Positions 22,321 to 37,137 of a stretch of 64,000 nucleotides of DNA are shown piece after piece (position 1 is the first letter of the stretch; each line of letters starts with the position of its first letter). This DNA comes from Raphanus sativus (Eukaryota; Streptophyta; Magnoliopsida; Brassicales; Brassicaceae), in assembly GCF_000801105.2 (NCBI RefSeq), contig NC_079512.1, forward strand, positions 26,677,848-26,741,847. Direction: 5' to 3'. The translations under genes were made by a program, and so were the position numbers. The notes under the pieces were generated by a model. That model was not told where the DNA came from. It did no database searches and saw only the letters and a program-made list of their open reading frames with translations.

Positions 22321-23714
22321 GAGCATCTCCAATGGTGTTACCACCATTGGAGTCCTTAGAATTATTAAACTAATTTTTTTTTTTTTAGAATAGTTAAGGA
22401 CTATGATCAAAATAGAAAGTCCAATGGTATATTCCAATTTTGAATCCTTAAGAAAAAAAACAGAGAGTCAAAGAGGAGGGAAGTTTGATCTAACATGCTT
22501 TTGTTGATATAAAACACTAAAACACACACCTCAAATATGTCCGCATCTGCAATGCTCCAACGACATCAGACCTTACAATTTGCCCGTTACTGTTGACAGA
22601 GGATATTTACACTCTCTACCACGTCCAAGAAAACCTGGGAAACAAAACATCAACATTTGGAGACCTAAACAAAACGTTTCCAGCTTGCAAAACTAAACAC
22701 CTACTTCGTTTTTCTTAAACTGTAACCCCTCACTCCTCCAAAAAACAGCATTGGTGACAGCCATTATAACAACATACCACAACCACAATGGGCAACAACA
22801 TTAATGACAGCCATCATCTCGTCAAGTAACTCGTACTGCAAAACAAGCAGTAACAACATACCACAACCACAAAGTTATCCCTCAATGACTCTTCCTCCAA
22901 CTCCTCAAAGTAATGCTTGAAAACCTATAACCAGTAATATGATCGGTATCATTTGAAACAGTAGTGTTTTATTGGCAGAAACTGAACATGTAAAGGATGA
23001 TGCTTTACATCGACGACGCGATGCAAGAAGAAGAGAAGACTTGCAGCATTACAGTTCTGCAATATTTAGAACACTACTTGCAGCATCGTATACAACTGGT
23101 TCATTAGACTCTGAATCTCCCTGCAATATTTAGACCAACATAAGCTAACACCACCAAGGACAAGTATAAAATGTATTGATCACTGATCAAATTCTAATTC
23201 TAATTCTATGACAAATAGATCACGAGAATCTTATAATCTGTTACTAGCAGGTCACATGAGATGTATAGATCGAAGATTGGGATGAGTAATCGTAGAGTAA
23301 ACCTCTTTCTCGATGAGTTTGGTGAAGAAACGCGCCAGACGAGGACACGGCCCTTGATGTCGAGCAGAAACAGCGCAGAGCCCGCCCCTGCCATGTTGTT
23401 TTCTCTAGGATTGCGATTATTCAGATCCGATCAAACAGAAGACGAGATCTGGAGAATTTTATTGCTTCGTTGGAGATGAAGGTTGAGCATCAAAGAGAAG
23501 AAGAATGAGCTCAGATCATCATCGTTGTTGCCGGCGAACCCATGTTGTCTCTCTCCACCCAATGCCAAGCTGCCACGTCCATAAGGATTTGATCCTAAAA
23601 CTCCTTATCTAAGGATCAATCCTTAGGTAACTAAGTGTTTATAGTATTATTATATTGTTAATTCCCTAGGATTAAGAGCTAAGGATTTCTCTTCATCCCC
23701 CATTGGAGCTGCTC
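22321..23714. mobile_element. PIF/Harbinger-like element with captured gene (Pack-type), 1394 bp
   Basis: The left end GAGCATCTCCAATGG and the right end CCATTGGAGCTGCTC are inverted repeats with one mismatch. Both sides carry the 3 bp direct repeat TAA (22318-22320 and 23715-23717), the PIF/Harbinger target duplication. Subterminal parts share TCCTTAG-type words. No transposase is present. The interior is largely a copy of part of an AP-1 mu-adaptin gene on the minus strand (separate entry), so the element is non-autonomous and depends on a transposase in trans. Confidence 0.8.
22530..23394 (-). pseudogene. Captured fragment of AP-1 complex mu subunit (AP1M)
   Basis: Exon pieces of clathrin-adaptor mu1 appear in the right order with splice sites. 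At 23394 down to about 23309: MAGAGSALFLLDIKGRVLVW, then FFTKLIEKE in another frame. At 23120: GDSESNEPVVYD. At 23009-23059: QNCNAASLLFFLHRVVD. At 22862-22924: VFKHYFEELEEESLRDNFVV. At about 22812-22835: YELLDEMM. At 22705-22764: MAVTNAVFWRSEGLQFKKNE. At 22530-22634: VFLDVVESVNIL, then VNSNGQIVRSDVVGALQMRT. Introns are kept but shortened, so the copy came from genomic DNA, not mRNA. Internal deletions (for instance after GRVLVWR) and single-base shifts break the frame, and the C-terminal cargo-binding half is absent. It cannot make a mu subunit. Confidence 0.88.
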
Positions 23715-24454
23715 TAACAAAGTTCTCTGGGCGTGGAGTGGCCCATCTACTTAACTTCCTCACCAGCTACCAAACAAAAAAAAATGTCATTTTACCTCAG
23801 AATAATCTCATAAGAATACATGTTGTGACTATAGAGGAAACCATATAAAATAAACATTTTTCAAAAAAATATTGAATTACATTATTGTTTTTGAAAATAA
23901 TTGGATGATCAATATTGATATATAAAATTCAATATTTTGATGATTGCAGAATAAACATCGCTTTCTATAAAATAGAGAAAAGTCGATATATAATGAATAA
24001 ACGTATCACATGCAGTCTTTGGGTTTCAATTTCATAACATGTCAACATAATAATAAGTTGAACATTATATATATATCACAAATTTCTCCATCTATCTATA
24101 ACGCGAGGATATGGATGCATGGTAATTTTACTAGATTGAAGTAAAAAAAAAAATCTTACAAATACTGTAAGAGTGTAGTTGAATAGTAAAGTGGCCTATT
24201 GTTTTAGCTGAATAGAAAGTTTCGACTTTTGTATTCGTAGTTGCAGCTACACAATATAGGCAGGGGGTTGGTATGACTTTGTTCAATTATTATCACCCAA
24301 GGTCACAAATTATGTCATCTGCATTTTCACCTTCTATTATTAGAAACAGTTGAGCCGCAAAAACAACAATAGAAATACTTGAAAAATACGAATTTAATTT
24401 CGTGGGCTTCGTTAGTAGTACAAAAAGTCCAACATGGGCCCAAACATAAAAGGC
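23715..24454. other. Intergenic DNA between the Harbinger element and the FabZ relic
   Basis: AT-rich sequence; no gene or clear element seen. Confidence 0.4.
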
Positions 24455-24665
24455 CCATTTAGTAATCCCATTTCACCCCACCATTGTTTCCGTTGGAAGC
24501 TCAAACCACCTTCGAAGTCTCCGTCCCCTTCTCTCGAGATCAATAGACAATGGCTGCCGTGCATTTCGTAACAAACCACGATACAGCTCGCTCGTCTTCT
24601 GCTCCACCGATGAATCAAAGAGCACCGCGGGAGAAAGAGATCCCAATAGAACTCAGTAAACAAAC
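24455..24665 (+). pseudogene. Relic of plastid beta-hydroxyacyl-ACP dehydratase (FabZ) exon 1
   Basis: On the plus strand one frame reads SIDNGCRAFRNKPRYSSLVF then CSTDESKSTAG, and after a one-base shift EKEIPIEL. This resembles the transit-peptide/early mature part of plant FabZ, which in Arabidopsis has a comparable ...FCSADDQ...IPVEIR segment. No start codon remains, the frame is broken, the donor site after GAACTCAG has lost a G, and the catalytic hot-dog exons are missing. The relic lies exactly between SOK2 and MIPS3, where At5g10160 (FabZ) sits in Arabidopsis. Recognition is from memory; the fragment is short. Confidence 0.6.
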
Positions 24666-24984
24666 CTCTCATAAAATTCGTTTTTAAGATTAAATACTAA
24701 ATAATCATATAATGATAAACTTTACATTTTATACCTCTTTTTAACTGCATGTGAGATGTAGGCTTTAGATAGGGCAGTTGCCAACAGCCTATGGGCAGAG
24801 CAGTACCCATCAGCCAGATGCCAATACCTAAACTATTAAGGGTCTGATCACAAAATATATCTAAATTTCAATTTTTTTTCACAGAATATTTTTTTTATCA
24901 CGTTTCTTTTTATCTTTCAGCCTTTCACATACAGTTCAGTTTCATTTACATGAGTCATCAAACTATTTGCTTATCAAACTTAAT

Positions 24985-25125
24985 TTTTTACAGAAATACA
25001 TATGTACAAAATTAAAGAATCAACTAAGTAATAGTCTAATCCATGTCTTCTATGATGAAGAAACTCATATTTACAGAAATAAACAACTAAGTAATACTCT
25101 AACTCATGTTTACAGAAATAAACAA
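24985..25125 (+). repeat. Short imperfect tandem repeat
   Basis: TTACAGAAATA, AACTAAGTAATA(G/C)TCTAA and CATGT recur two to three times; TTACAGAAATAAACAACT is exact at two positions (from about 25070 and 25109). This is a local duplication of a roughly 40 bp unit in intergenic DNA. Confidence 0.7.
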
Positions 25126-25776
25126 CTCTGTTGTTGTTGGCTCTTAATTTTATCTCTTATCTAGCTGTATTCGGACACATTACTTCCCTTGGGGGGTAGA
25201 AATAAAAGGAAGGTTCTTTATAAAAAAAAAAAGTAATACTGTAACGGATTTGTAGTTGGGGCACTACCATACAATTGAATTAGCTGGAGACACTATCATA
25301 AGATTTGAGTCAGTTAAATGACATTAATTGTTATAGAATTAGTTTTAGAAAACCAAAAATGAATGTGGGGGCACATGACTCCATTGCTAAAAACGCACGT
25401 ACATCCGCCCTTGCATATGGCCGAAAATAATAGGATTTATTGGTGGAATAACCGATTTTTAGAGAAATGGGAGAAAGATATAGGTATAGAGCCGTAGAGA
25501 AAGAAGAGAGAGGCAGATTTTAGTTTGATAATCATTTTTTTCTGTTATTATAACAGAACCCAATTTTCCAAGAATAATATTACTGTGTTGTTGACAAAAA
25601 AGAGAGAGAATAGTTTTGGCTTAGTTAATTAAAACGCTACAAATCTTGATCTCAAACATAACATTTATTAGTGACTCTTAAATAAGAAGTCAAACCTTAT
25701 AAAAAGGTACTTATTCATTAAACATAGAATAAAGCAAAACTAAATGAAGCGGATCATCCCTCGACTGATCTCTTCT

Positions 25777-28660
<2,884 letters not shown>

Positions 28661-31600
28661 TTTTGCCTAATGTTTTTTTCTGAATGAAAGTTTGAGAACT
28701 GTTTGATGCTTTTGAAGAAGATGCTTCTGAATGCTTTGTGATCTGAGGACCAAGCTCGCTTTTATAGACAAGATGGACAATTAGTATTATTATTTCTCCA
28801 TAAATGTCAATAGATTTTTTTCTCCCTTTTTTGTTCAACGCAGTTTAAATAGATATCTTATTTATCATTATGTTTTATGAGACACTATGACAAGTGTTAA
28901 ATGATTAATTCTTAAGATTTTTCTTTTAAATATATTACTTAGAATGGAAACACTATAAAAGGAAACAAATATGTCAAAAAAAAGAAAGGCGACTAATCTT
29001 ATTTGACTGGAAATTAAGATTATAAATTAGGATTTTCAGAAGTTATTTTCATACATGTGGCACTTACATTAATCTTTAAACGATTAATTAAAGATTAATA
29101 CGTGTCACACTTATTTAATTCTCGAATAATCATAACTTTAAATTTCTTCTCTTAAATTAAGTCCAAACCAACATATATAAAATTATATATAATTTTATAA
29201 ATATACTTACAGATATAAGACGAAAATCAAAATAAAGGAAACGAACAAAATTAATAATATTTAACCAATATAAACTCAAACAATTGTATTTCAATTCGGA
29301 AGAGTTGTTGTAATTCTATATGTTTAAAATGAATATTAATACATGTGCTAATGCAACTTAATGCCCATTAATACTTTGTTTTTCAATTTTTAAAATAACA
29401 TATATCAAATTATACATAAATTTATGAAATACTTTTACAAATATAAAAGATGGACATAACTAAAATAAACTAAAATAATTTTATTTCAATCAAATTATAA
29501 TATAGATATGATTTAATTGAAAATTAACAGATGAAATCTCCAATATACAAAAATGAATAAATACATAGATCTAAATTATTCTATCCATAACTACATATCT
29601 AACTAATATAAAACATAACAAAATATAAAAAATCTATTTATATTTTATATATAAATTGGAAGATAATTTAAAATTTATAAATAAACAAAGTGAAATATTT
29701 ATCAATTATTATGATTTGGTTATTTTATTAATATTTAACCAAAAACTAAAATCTATTTAAAATAAATGTAAACATGATTTAGCAAAGTAAAAGAAAAGAA
29801 GACAAAAAAATCCTAGACAAGTCTAGATGTAGGTATAATATGAAATTAAAATATAATGTGTAGAATACACTCTAACCATTGAACTAACCATCGAACTGTA
29901 ATGTGTATTGACTTAATTATAGTTTTTTTTTGTGCTATAAGATCAATTTCCATAAATATTATTGATAAGTACAGTTACCTGTTATTATAGTAAGTAAATG
30001 ATACAGTTATATTGAATGAGATATGAACGATTGTTAATTTGCGGAACAGAAGTAGAATCTGGATAATAATATTGCATGTAGCTACATATATGATTTTATT
30101 TTGAGTATAAAACCAAACTTATCTTTGTCACAAGTTTAAAAGAAAACCAAATTTGAAAGATTGTATGGGCACGATTTCAATTGAGTAATACTGATTAGAT
30201 AATGGATATTTAAAATCTATCTTTACTACTATTTTGAAAACTGTATTTTCTGGTTTATCATACTTTCCATAATTTATGTTTAGCTTAAATATTCTCAATT
30301 ATTATATTTAATAAATAAGTTTAGTGATTTTAACTGATAATTTATTATTATCTTGAGAATAACTAAAAATATTTAACGATAATATCATAGTAATTTATAT
30401 TATATTTAGTTTAGTAATATTAGAACATCATATATATGTTTATATTATATTTGGTTTTAATAATATTGAACACTCTATATTTAATATATATATATATAGA
30501 CAGAAAAAACATTTATTTTTAAGATAATTTTTAAGACAATCAAATCAATCATTGTAATAATTTCTGAAAAAATCAAAAATAGTTATACTATTATTTGTGA
30601 AATACTGTTTTTGCTCTCAAGCTAAAATTATAGCACTTAAAATATTTATTACTCTTATGTACATTATTATAAATTAAAAATAAATTTCATTAATTTGATG
30701 ATCATTATTATCTAAACATTTTATACTATGTTATCCAAAAAAAATTAACATCATATATTTTAAAAGTAAGTTTTATGTATATATGAATTTTTCAAATTTA
30801 TTTTACATAATAAAGGATTTTTATTAAATTAATTTTTATCATATATAAAAGCTAATATTTTAGTATTATTAAATATTACAAAAGTATAAAAATTATTTAT
30901 CATAATGATTTTTGAATTGATAATATATTTATTATCTTTTTTAAAATTATTTAAGTATGCAAGTAAGAACAAAATCAATGCCATTAAAAGGGGATCACTC
31001 TCATTTTATGCCTTTAAAAAAATTTGAAGTTTTCCAAAAATATTCTTATTTTTATAAAAGATTATTAACTTTCATTAATGACAATTTTGTCTTTAGCTTT
31101 TTGGATTTAAATTATATTTAAATGGATTTAATTCTAGATTAGTTTAACTAACATACGGTTTGATATTTAGTCAACCGGTTTGGTTTGAATTAATTTGAAA
31201 TCTGTAATAGCAGTTTAGATATTCATACATGTAATACATCCGGTAAGATATCCATGTCACTTTAAAAATACTAAATACTATTATTATTGAACCATATAAT
31301 ATCGAAGAAGTCACATATTTTTAAGTGAAATTTGTAGTATCAGTGTTCGATGTTTAGTGAAAAACAGCTCATATTCCATATAATGGTACAACATATCATT
31401 CGAATATTATACATATCTTCAATACAAATTAAAACTATATATCTTAAATTATTATGGCACATATATATATATATATATATATATATTATTTCCGTGCATA
31501 GTATTATTTAGCAATCTTGCAATCAAATGTGAATATATACATGAAATTAAAAAGAGATTACGTTTTTAATAACCATTTATTTATTTTCTTCAACTACATT

Positions 31601-32387
31601 ATAAAAATTCAACAAAGTTTCAGGAATCACACATTTATTCAATTTCATATAATATTAATAAGTATATAAATAGTTTAATCAATTTAAAAATATATTATCA
31701 GATTTTCCGAGTTTTTATCGGATCAATTGGTATCAGATCATGGGTTTGTAGAAACTTTTTGTTTTTACCGAATTTATCGTTTTTTAATTAACGATTTTTT
31801 CATAAAATACAAATCTAATTATATGCGGATCTCCAGATCTATCAGTTTGACTACGGGTCAAAGTCGCATATAAAAACACTACTTTAAACTCAAACATTAT
31901 ATTAGTAATTTTTGTAAAATTGTAATTTTCCAATTATTTTTTTTTTAATTCATATAAAGCTTTATCGAAAACGTCAACAAAGCAAATGCCGCGCTAAAAA
32001 TCTAGTACTAATCTTTATAATTAAAAAATTAAGCGCAGATCAAAATTTAATACTAATCTTTATAATTAAAGAATCGGATTTGGAAAATGCACTTTACATA
32101 TTCTTGACATATATAGCAAGTAGACGAACATAATCTAATAAATATATATGCTATATCCAATGAGTATATATTGTGTCTATCTTTTTCGTTTAGTGTACTC
32201 AATGGTATAAGATCTTATCGAATTTGTTTAAAACAACTTCCAAAATCGAGAATATAGTTTCCCATCTTGTTTTATTATTTTCCAGCTATTGATTGAATAG
32301 AAGTATAGAACACTCTGAATCAAAAACGTAATGTTTTAGATTATGAGGAAGACTAGTATTATCTTCCGTGCTATGCACAGACATAGT

Positions 32388-32425
<38 letters not shown>

Positions 32426-34528
32426 TAAACTAAAAACATTCTAAATTTTTACAGGCTGTAAAAAATTATTTTGAAAGTTAGTATAATAAATTTAAGAGAA
32501 AGTTTAAAACTGTTACAAAAGTTTTATAAAAACAAATAAATAACTAATATAAAAATGAGGAAACTCAAAAGAACAATTAATAATATACCAACCTTAGCTC
32601 TTGACACGATTTGACTCTATTTTTGCTAGTTTTACGTCTAACAAACTATCTAAATATAAAAATCTATATTAATTGAACTTCCTTTTATATATTATTCAGA
32701 TCTATCTTTTTCATAAAAATAATACTCAAATGTCAAATCTAACAGGATGAAATAATTTAACTTGAATTTACATTTAGAACCAGTAAGAACTGAATTCGAA
32801 ACACACAAAATTGAAAAATTGAAAACTTAGAACATCACATTGTTGTTCTTTAATGGTAAAATCTGGGGTAAAGTCCAGTTGCTCCAACTTTATGGTCTTC
32901 CCCATCTTTTTTTCCTATTTATGTATATTTAGTTTTCTTTCTTGTGCTCTTCTACCTTTGTTTTTCATTGCTATAATTCTACATATTTGGAAAAACTATA
33001 TTTATTAAGAAAAACAAAGCAAAGACTATTTTGATCCGTACGTAAACAAAATTAATGCCACTTTATGAACATAAAAATGGAAAACTAACATAAGACGTGA
33101 TCTTGATCAAGTCATGGGATCGTTCTCGTTCCCACCTGCGTTTCTTAGGTCATGTTCGTAGCTTTCTTGTTACATGTTTCTTTTTTTTCTTCTTCTTGTG
33201 TTGGTTTTTGGGGTTTTATAGTTGTGTTTCAAGGTGAATCTTTTATTTCTCGTTTTCTGCAAAATGATAACCAAAAATGTTGCAACCAAAAGATTAATAC
33301 TCTTCATAAAAAAAGGAGAGCATTTGAAATTTGATTCACGTATTCTGTTTACTTTTACTTTTTTTTCACCATATGTAGTTTATATATATTTGAGAAAAGA
33401 AGAAAGCAAAGTACAGTACAAATTAAGATGACATTGAAGAGTTTGAATGTTATAAATCTCACTAACGCATCATCACAGCAATATAGTGAAAATTATCAGG
33501 CTTGTTAACTTCACGACTCGAAGGCTGATGATAACCCCCTTGCTATGTATAGATTTAGACTTGAGGTGCCAATATTTTGGCCTCGCTCGAAGTTGTAAAA
33601 TCGTCAAAATTTTCAAAATTGTACTAATAAGATAAATCTCAAAATATGTGGATCTTCAATTAATTACCTGCAGAAACTGCTGCAGTTGCTTATGCATTTG
33701 GAACATTCCCAATCACTCAATATAGTCACACTTCTTATGTTGTCACGATACATATTATTCATATCAAAAATTTGACGCAGGATAAAACACACAAAATCTG
33801 ATGCAAAAAAGGAAGAAAAAAAGAAATATATACCTGTTCAATTTGGTGCAAGTCAACTTCGCTCTCAAACGGTAGACTCGGGAATGTGAATATTGTAATC
33901 AACAAAACCAATTTCAGAAATATTGAATGGAACCAAAAAAAAAGACTGGAGTTGTTGCAGAGAATTTAGAGATTTACAATTTCTGAACGAAGGTAGATAA
34001 AAACTTGAGTTTATTGTGACTGATATTTATTGAAAAGCAAACAGTTTTAAAGTTTGTGACATAGTGGGAGTAGTGTGAGAAAAATTAGGGATTCTAGATA
34101 ATTTTTTATTTTATTTTATGATAATCATAATTTAATAGAAATAAATTCGTAGGAGGAAGTTATTTCTTTTGTTTAACACATTTTGAATTCACGTGGTGTT
34201 TTTTTCAAAATTTTAAAATGTATAGCACAAATCATGTAGCATGATATTATTGGCCAAGTGACTTGTGCTTTAGTACAAATACACAGGGGATATGATCTAC
34301 GTACCTCTAACATTGTGTAAAGTACTAAGGCCTATACTTATATGGGCTTTGTCATTGCATCTTTAAAGCCCATATAACATTCGGAAGATTTTCAGGATCT
34401 ACCGTGTACGTGCGAGTAGATAAAATGAAACGTGTTTATGGATTGCGTTGACAGTTAGGTGAGTACTGATGACAACTTCACATTCGTCGAATATAATACT
34501 CACGTCCACATAGTCGTAGACTTTGACA

Positions 34529-34572
34529 CTGAGAAACTTTTTTTTTTTTTGAACTTTCTGAGAAACTTTTTT
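34529..34572 (-). mobile_element. Micro-retroposon-like insertion
   Basis: The 15 bp repeat CTGAGAAACTTTTTT lies at 34529-34543 and 34558-34572. The 14 bp between are seven T and GAACTTT, i.e. AAAGTTC plus A7 on the minus strand. The exact border within the T run is ambiguous. Confidence 0.5.
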
Positions 34573-35384
34573 GTCGTATCTCATTTTTGTCCCCAAATCT
34601 ATCAAACAAAGTTTTTCATTCGAAGTTTGATTCATATTTCATAATAATAATAAATTTGGATTCAGATTTTTTCATACATACTAAACTAATTAAAAGAGTT
34701 GGAAAAAATCTTTTTTTTTTCTTCCTAGGAATATATTTTATTAAAGGTGCAAGGCCCAAAAGCAGGACCAAGCTCAAACCTTAAAAAGACCAAACTAGGT
34801 CCATTACAAACGAAACCTTTAGTCTGACATAAGGCATCCGAAACAACGTCCTTAAAGTCCAAACCCGAAACAAACGCTGCTTTCCAAAGCCACGCGTCCA
34901 CTAGTTACCCCAGACTGTTTACGTGTGTCAATCCACCGAACACACAGGACACGCGTCAGCTATCAATCCTTCGTGATCTAAAGGCCGAGATTTACGCCTA
35001 ACTGTTGTTTCTTTGATTAAAACCTAAGAGTTGTTGAGAACAAAACCTAGTCAACTAGTCATGGATCTAGTTCTTCTCGAATTAATTTATAAATATAAAT
35101 AAAAGATATAAATTTCACTTTGTGATTTGTTAATTAATACAATAAAACTAAACTAAATCGAGTAAGATATTTTCAAATATTTATGTACATGTTTAGTCAA
35201 TAAATCAGTTCCGGTGGTAAAAGGATTGTGACTATAACAATTCAATTACTAGAATTCGAGAGATTATTTATGATGTTTGAATTTCCGGTGAAAACTTTTT
35301 TTTTTTTACCAAAAATAAAACAAATCTTAGTCTTATCCAAATCGAAACCATGATGTCACGTATAATTTGTTTCAAAATGGACAA

Positions 35385-35955
35385 GAAATCGTTCGGGTAA
35401 TTTTGCACTTTGGATCAAGTTTGAGTATTTTAGTTCGGGTTCGGTTATTTCAGATTATGTTGAGATATTTAGATTTTGAAAAAATCATTTTTTAAGTTTC
35501 TTATATTTAAAATTTTAGCTTTCGGTTAATTGATTTTTTATCTTTTTAATAGATTGAATGATTAACAGATTTGAAGGTAACATTTCAAAAATAAATAGAC
35601 ATTAATTTGGCTATTTTTTAGAATTTAGATGTAACTTTTGTTAATACATAAAACAAAAAGGTTGATGTTCATTTTAAGTGAGCATCAAATCATTTTTTCC
35701 ATAATTATATGTATATTATATGATCTAAAGTATATGTAACATCAATATAAATATTTTTAAAAAAATGAAAGATGTAAATTAGAAACATAAGAGTAAATAT
35801 ACATATATTCGGTTATCTTCGGATATCTTTCGGGTTCGAATATTTTCTGTTCGGATATCCAATCTTGTCCTAAATCAATATCCGTTCAAATATTTTGCTA
35901 TTTCAATTCAGATTTTAGTTCGGATTTTTTAGATCGGGTTCGGGTACCACCCCTA
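35385..35955. repeat. Degenerate TTCGGGT/TTCGGAT-rich dispersed repeat
   Basis: Clusters of TTCGGGTTCGG, TTCGGATATC, TCGGGTTCGGGTACC and similar words mark both ends of an AT-rich core and end with CACCCCTAAT. Such sequence is common as a dispersed repeat in Brassicaceae; I cannot assign its family. Confidence 0.4.
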
Positions 35956-37023
35956 ATATGCGCATCAGATTCTTACTTCTCACATCTGCTGCAAATGAAT
36001 AAAATAATATCACCTATTTATTACTAATATTATTTAGTAGGAAAGTGATCCGCCTGCCCATGCTTACTCCATCCATATGCCAAACATCATGCAGTATTGT
36101 CTTCCATCCGATGTGTTTCTCCTCACAGACTATATCTTAATTTCAAATATTTTCTGTAATTAAGAAGGTAAGAATTAACAAGAGAGTGAAAAAATGTTGA
36201 AAATGTTTGTGTTCGGTGATATTGTTACGAAGGAGACAACAAATATTGTTGATCTGGCCTACTCAAAATTGCTTAGTTGAATACGTATTAGGGTTAATTG
36301 GATAGATGCTTAATTTTAAGCTCTAATTGAAGAATGATTACATTTTCGGATATTCAAAAGAATACAAATTAAAAGAATTCGCTAAAAGGAAACATAAATA
36401 CATGCGCAACAAAGATCTCGAGGGCTTTGACTTTGGTCTGGATTGAGACCCATGAAGTTCGAGGCACACATATAGTGTCTTCTCCACTTGCTCCGACCAA
36501 GACAAAGACATTTCATCTATTGGCTGTGGCATAACCACTTCACTTTTAAAACCCATCACACGTTCCATCATTAGCCTATCCACAAGTCCGAATAATGTAA
36601 ATTTATAAACGATGTCAAGCATCCAAGGTTGAAACAATTTATGATCAGATTTATCTATTGAACCTCATAAAATATGTTTTCACCTATCGATCATAAAACG
36701 CGTTGATAAGAGAACCGGTGTTTGAGGCTCTTTTTCATTTTCACCTACCACGTCATTCTCAGGTATCCAAAATAATTAATAATTACCCATGTATACTTGT
36801 TGGATATTCTGAAAAATCAAGACATTCATATTCAATCTGTTTCCTTATGATAATGATAAATGACCCAAGATATTTCATTTGATGTACAGGAAAGTATTGT
36901 ATTTGTTGTAAAGCCTTCTTTTCAATTTAATATATTTAGCCTTTAACCTTTAACAAGTTTTTTTGTGCTTTTGGTTTAATTAACAAAAAAAATGGACACC
37001 GTGAGATTCCACTAGCTCATGTG

Positions 37024-37030
37024 TATATAA
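37024..37030 (+). promoter_or_regulatory. Probable TATA box of SULTR2;1
   Basis: TATATAA lies 108-114 bp before the start codon. Confidence 0.5.
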
Positions 37031-37137
37031 GCATTAGCGAGTCCGTCCATTCACTTCAGCATCCACACACTTTGAATGCTCAGTCATAGCTTCTCTTCAT
37101 AGGTATAAACTTCCACGCAACCGCATAAATTAAGAAG

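Larger units (their letters stand above)
28770..37020. other. Long AT-rich, TE-rich interval without recognisable genes
   Basis: About 8 kb between MIPS3 and SULTR2;1. Most is above 70% AT by eye, with (TA)n tracts near 30487, 31459-31487 and 32391-32424. Helitron-type 3' ends occur near 32008 (AAAAATCTAGT) and, inverted, near 32350 (ACTAGT). A micro-insertion is at 34529-34572. A more GC-balanced block at 34735-35060 and a TTCGGG-rich repeat at 35385-35955 are probably old transposon pieces. Short ORFs here match nothing I recognise. Confidence 0.6.

Noticed and set aside
24412..24672. 86-codon minus-strand ORF
   Set aside because: It is the shadow of the plus-strand FabZ relic; its own translation matches nothing and the FabZ reading explains the sequence.
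36338..36637. 99-codon minus-strand ORF upstream of SULTR2;1
   Set aside because: No recognisable family, no splice partners and AT-rich context; may be a transposon scrap, so not called a gene.
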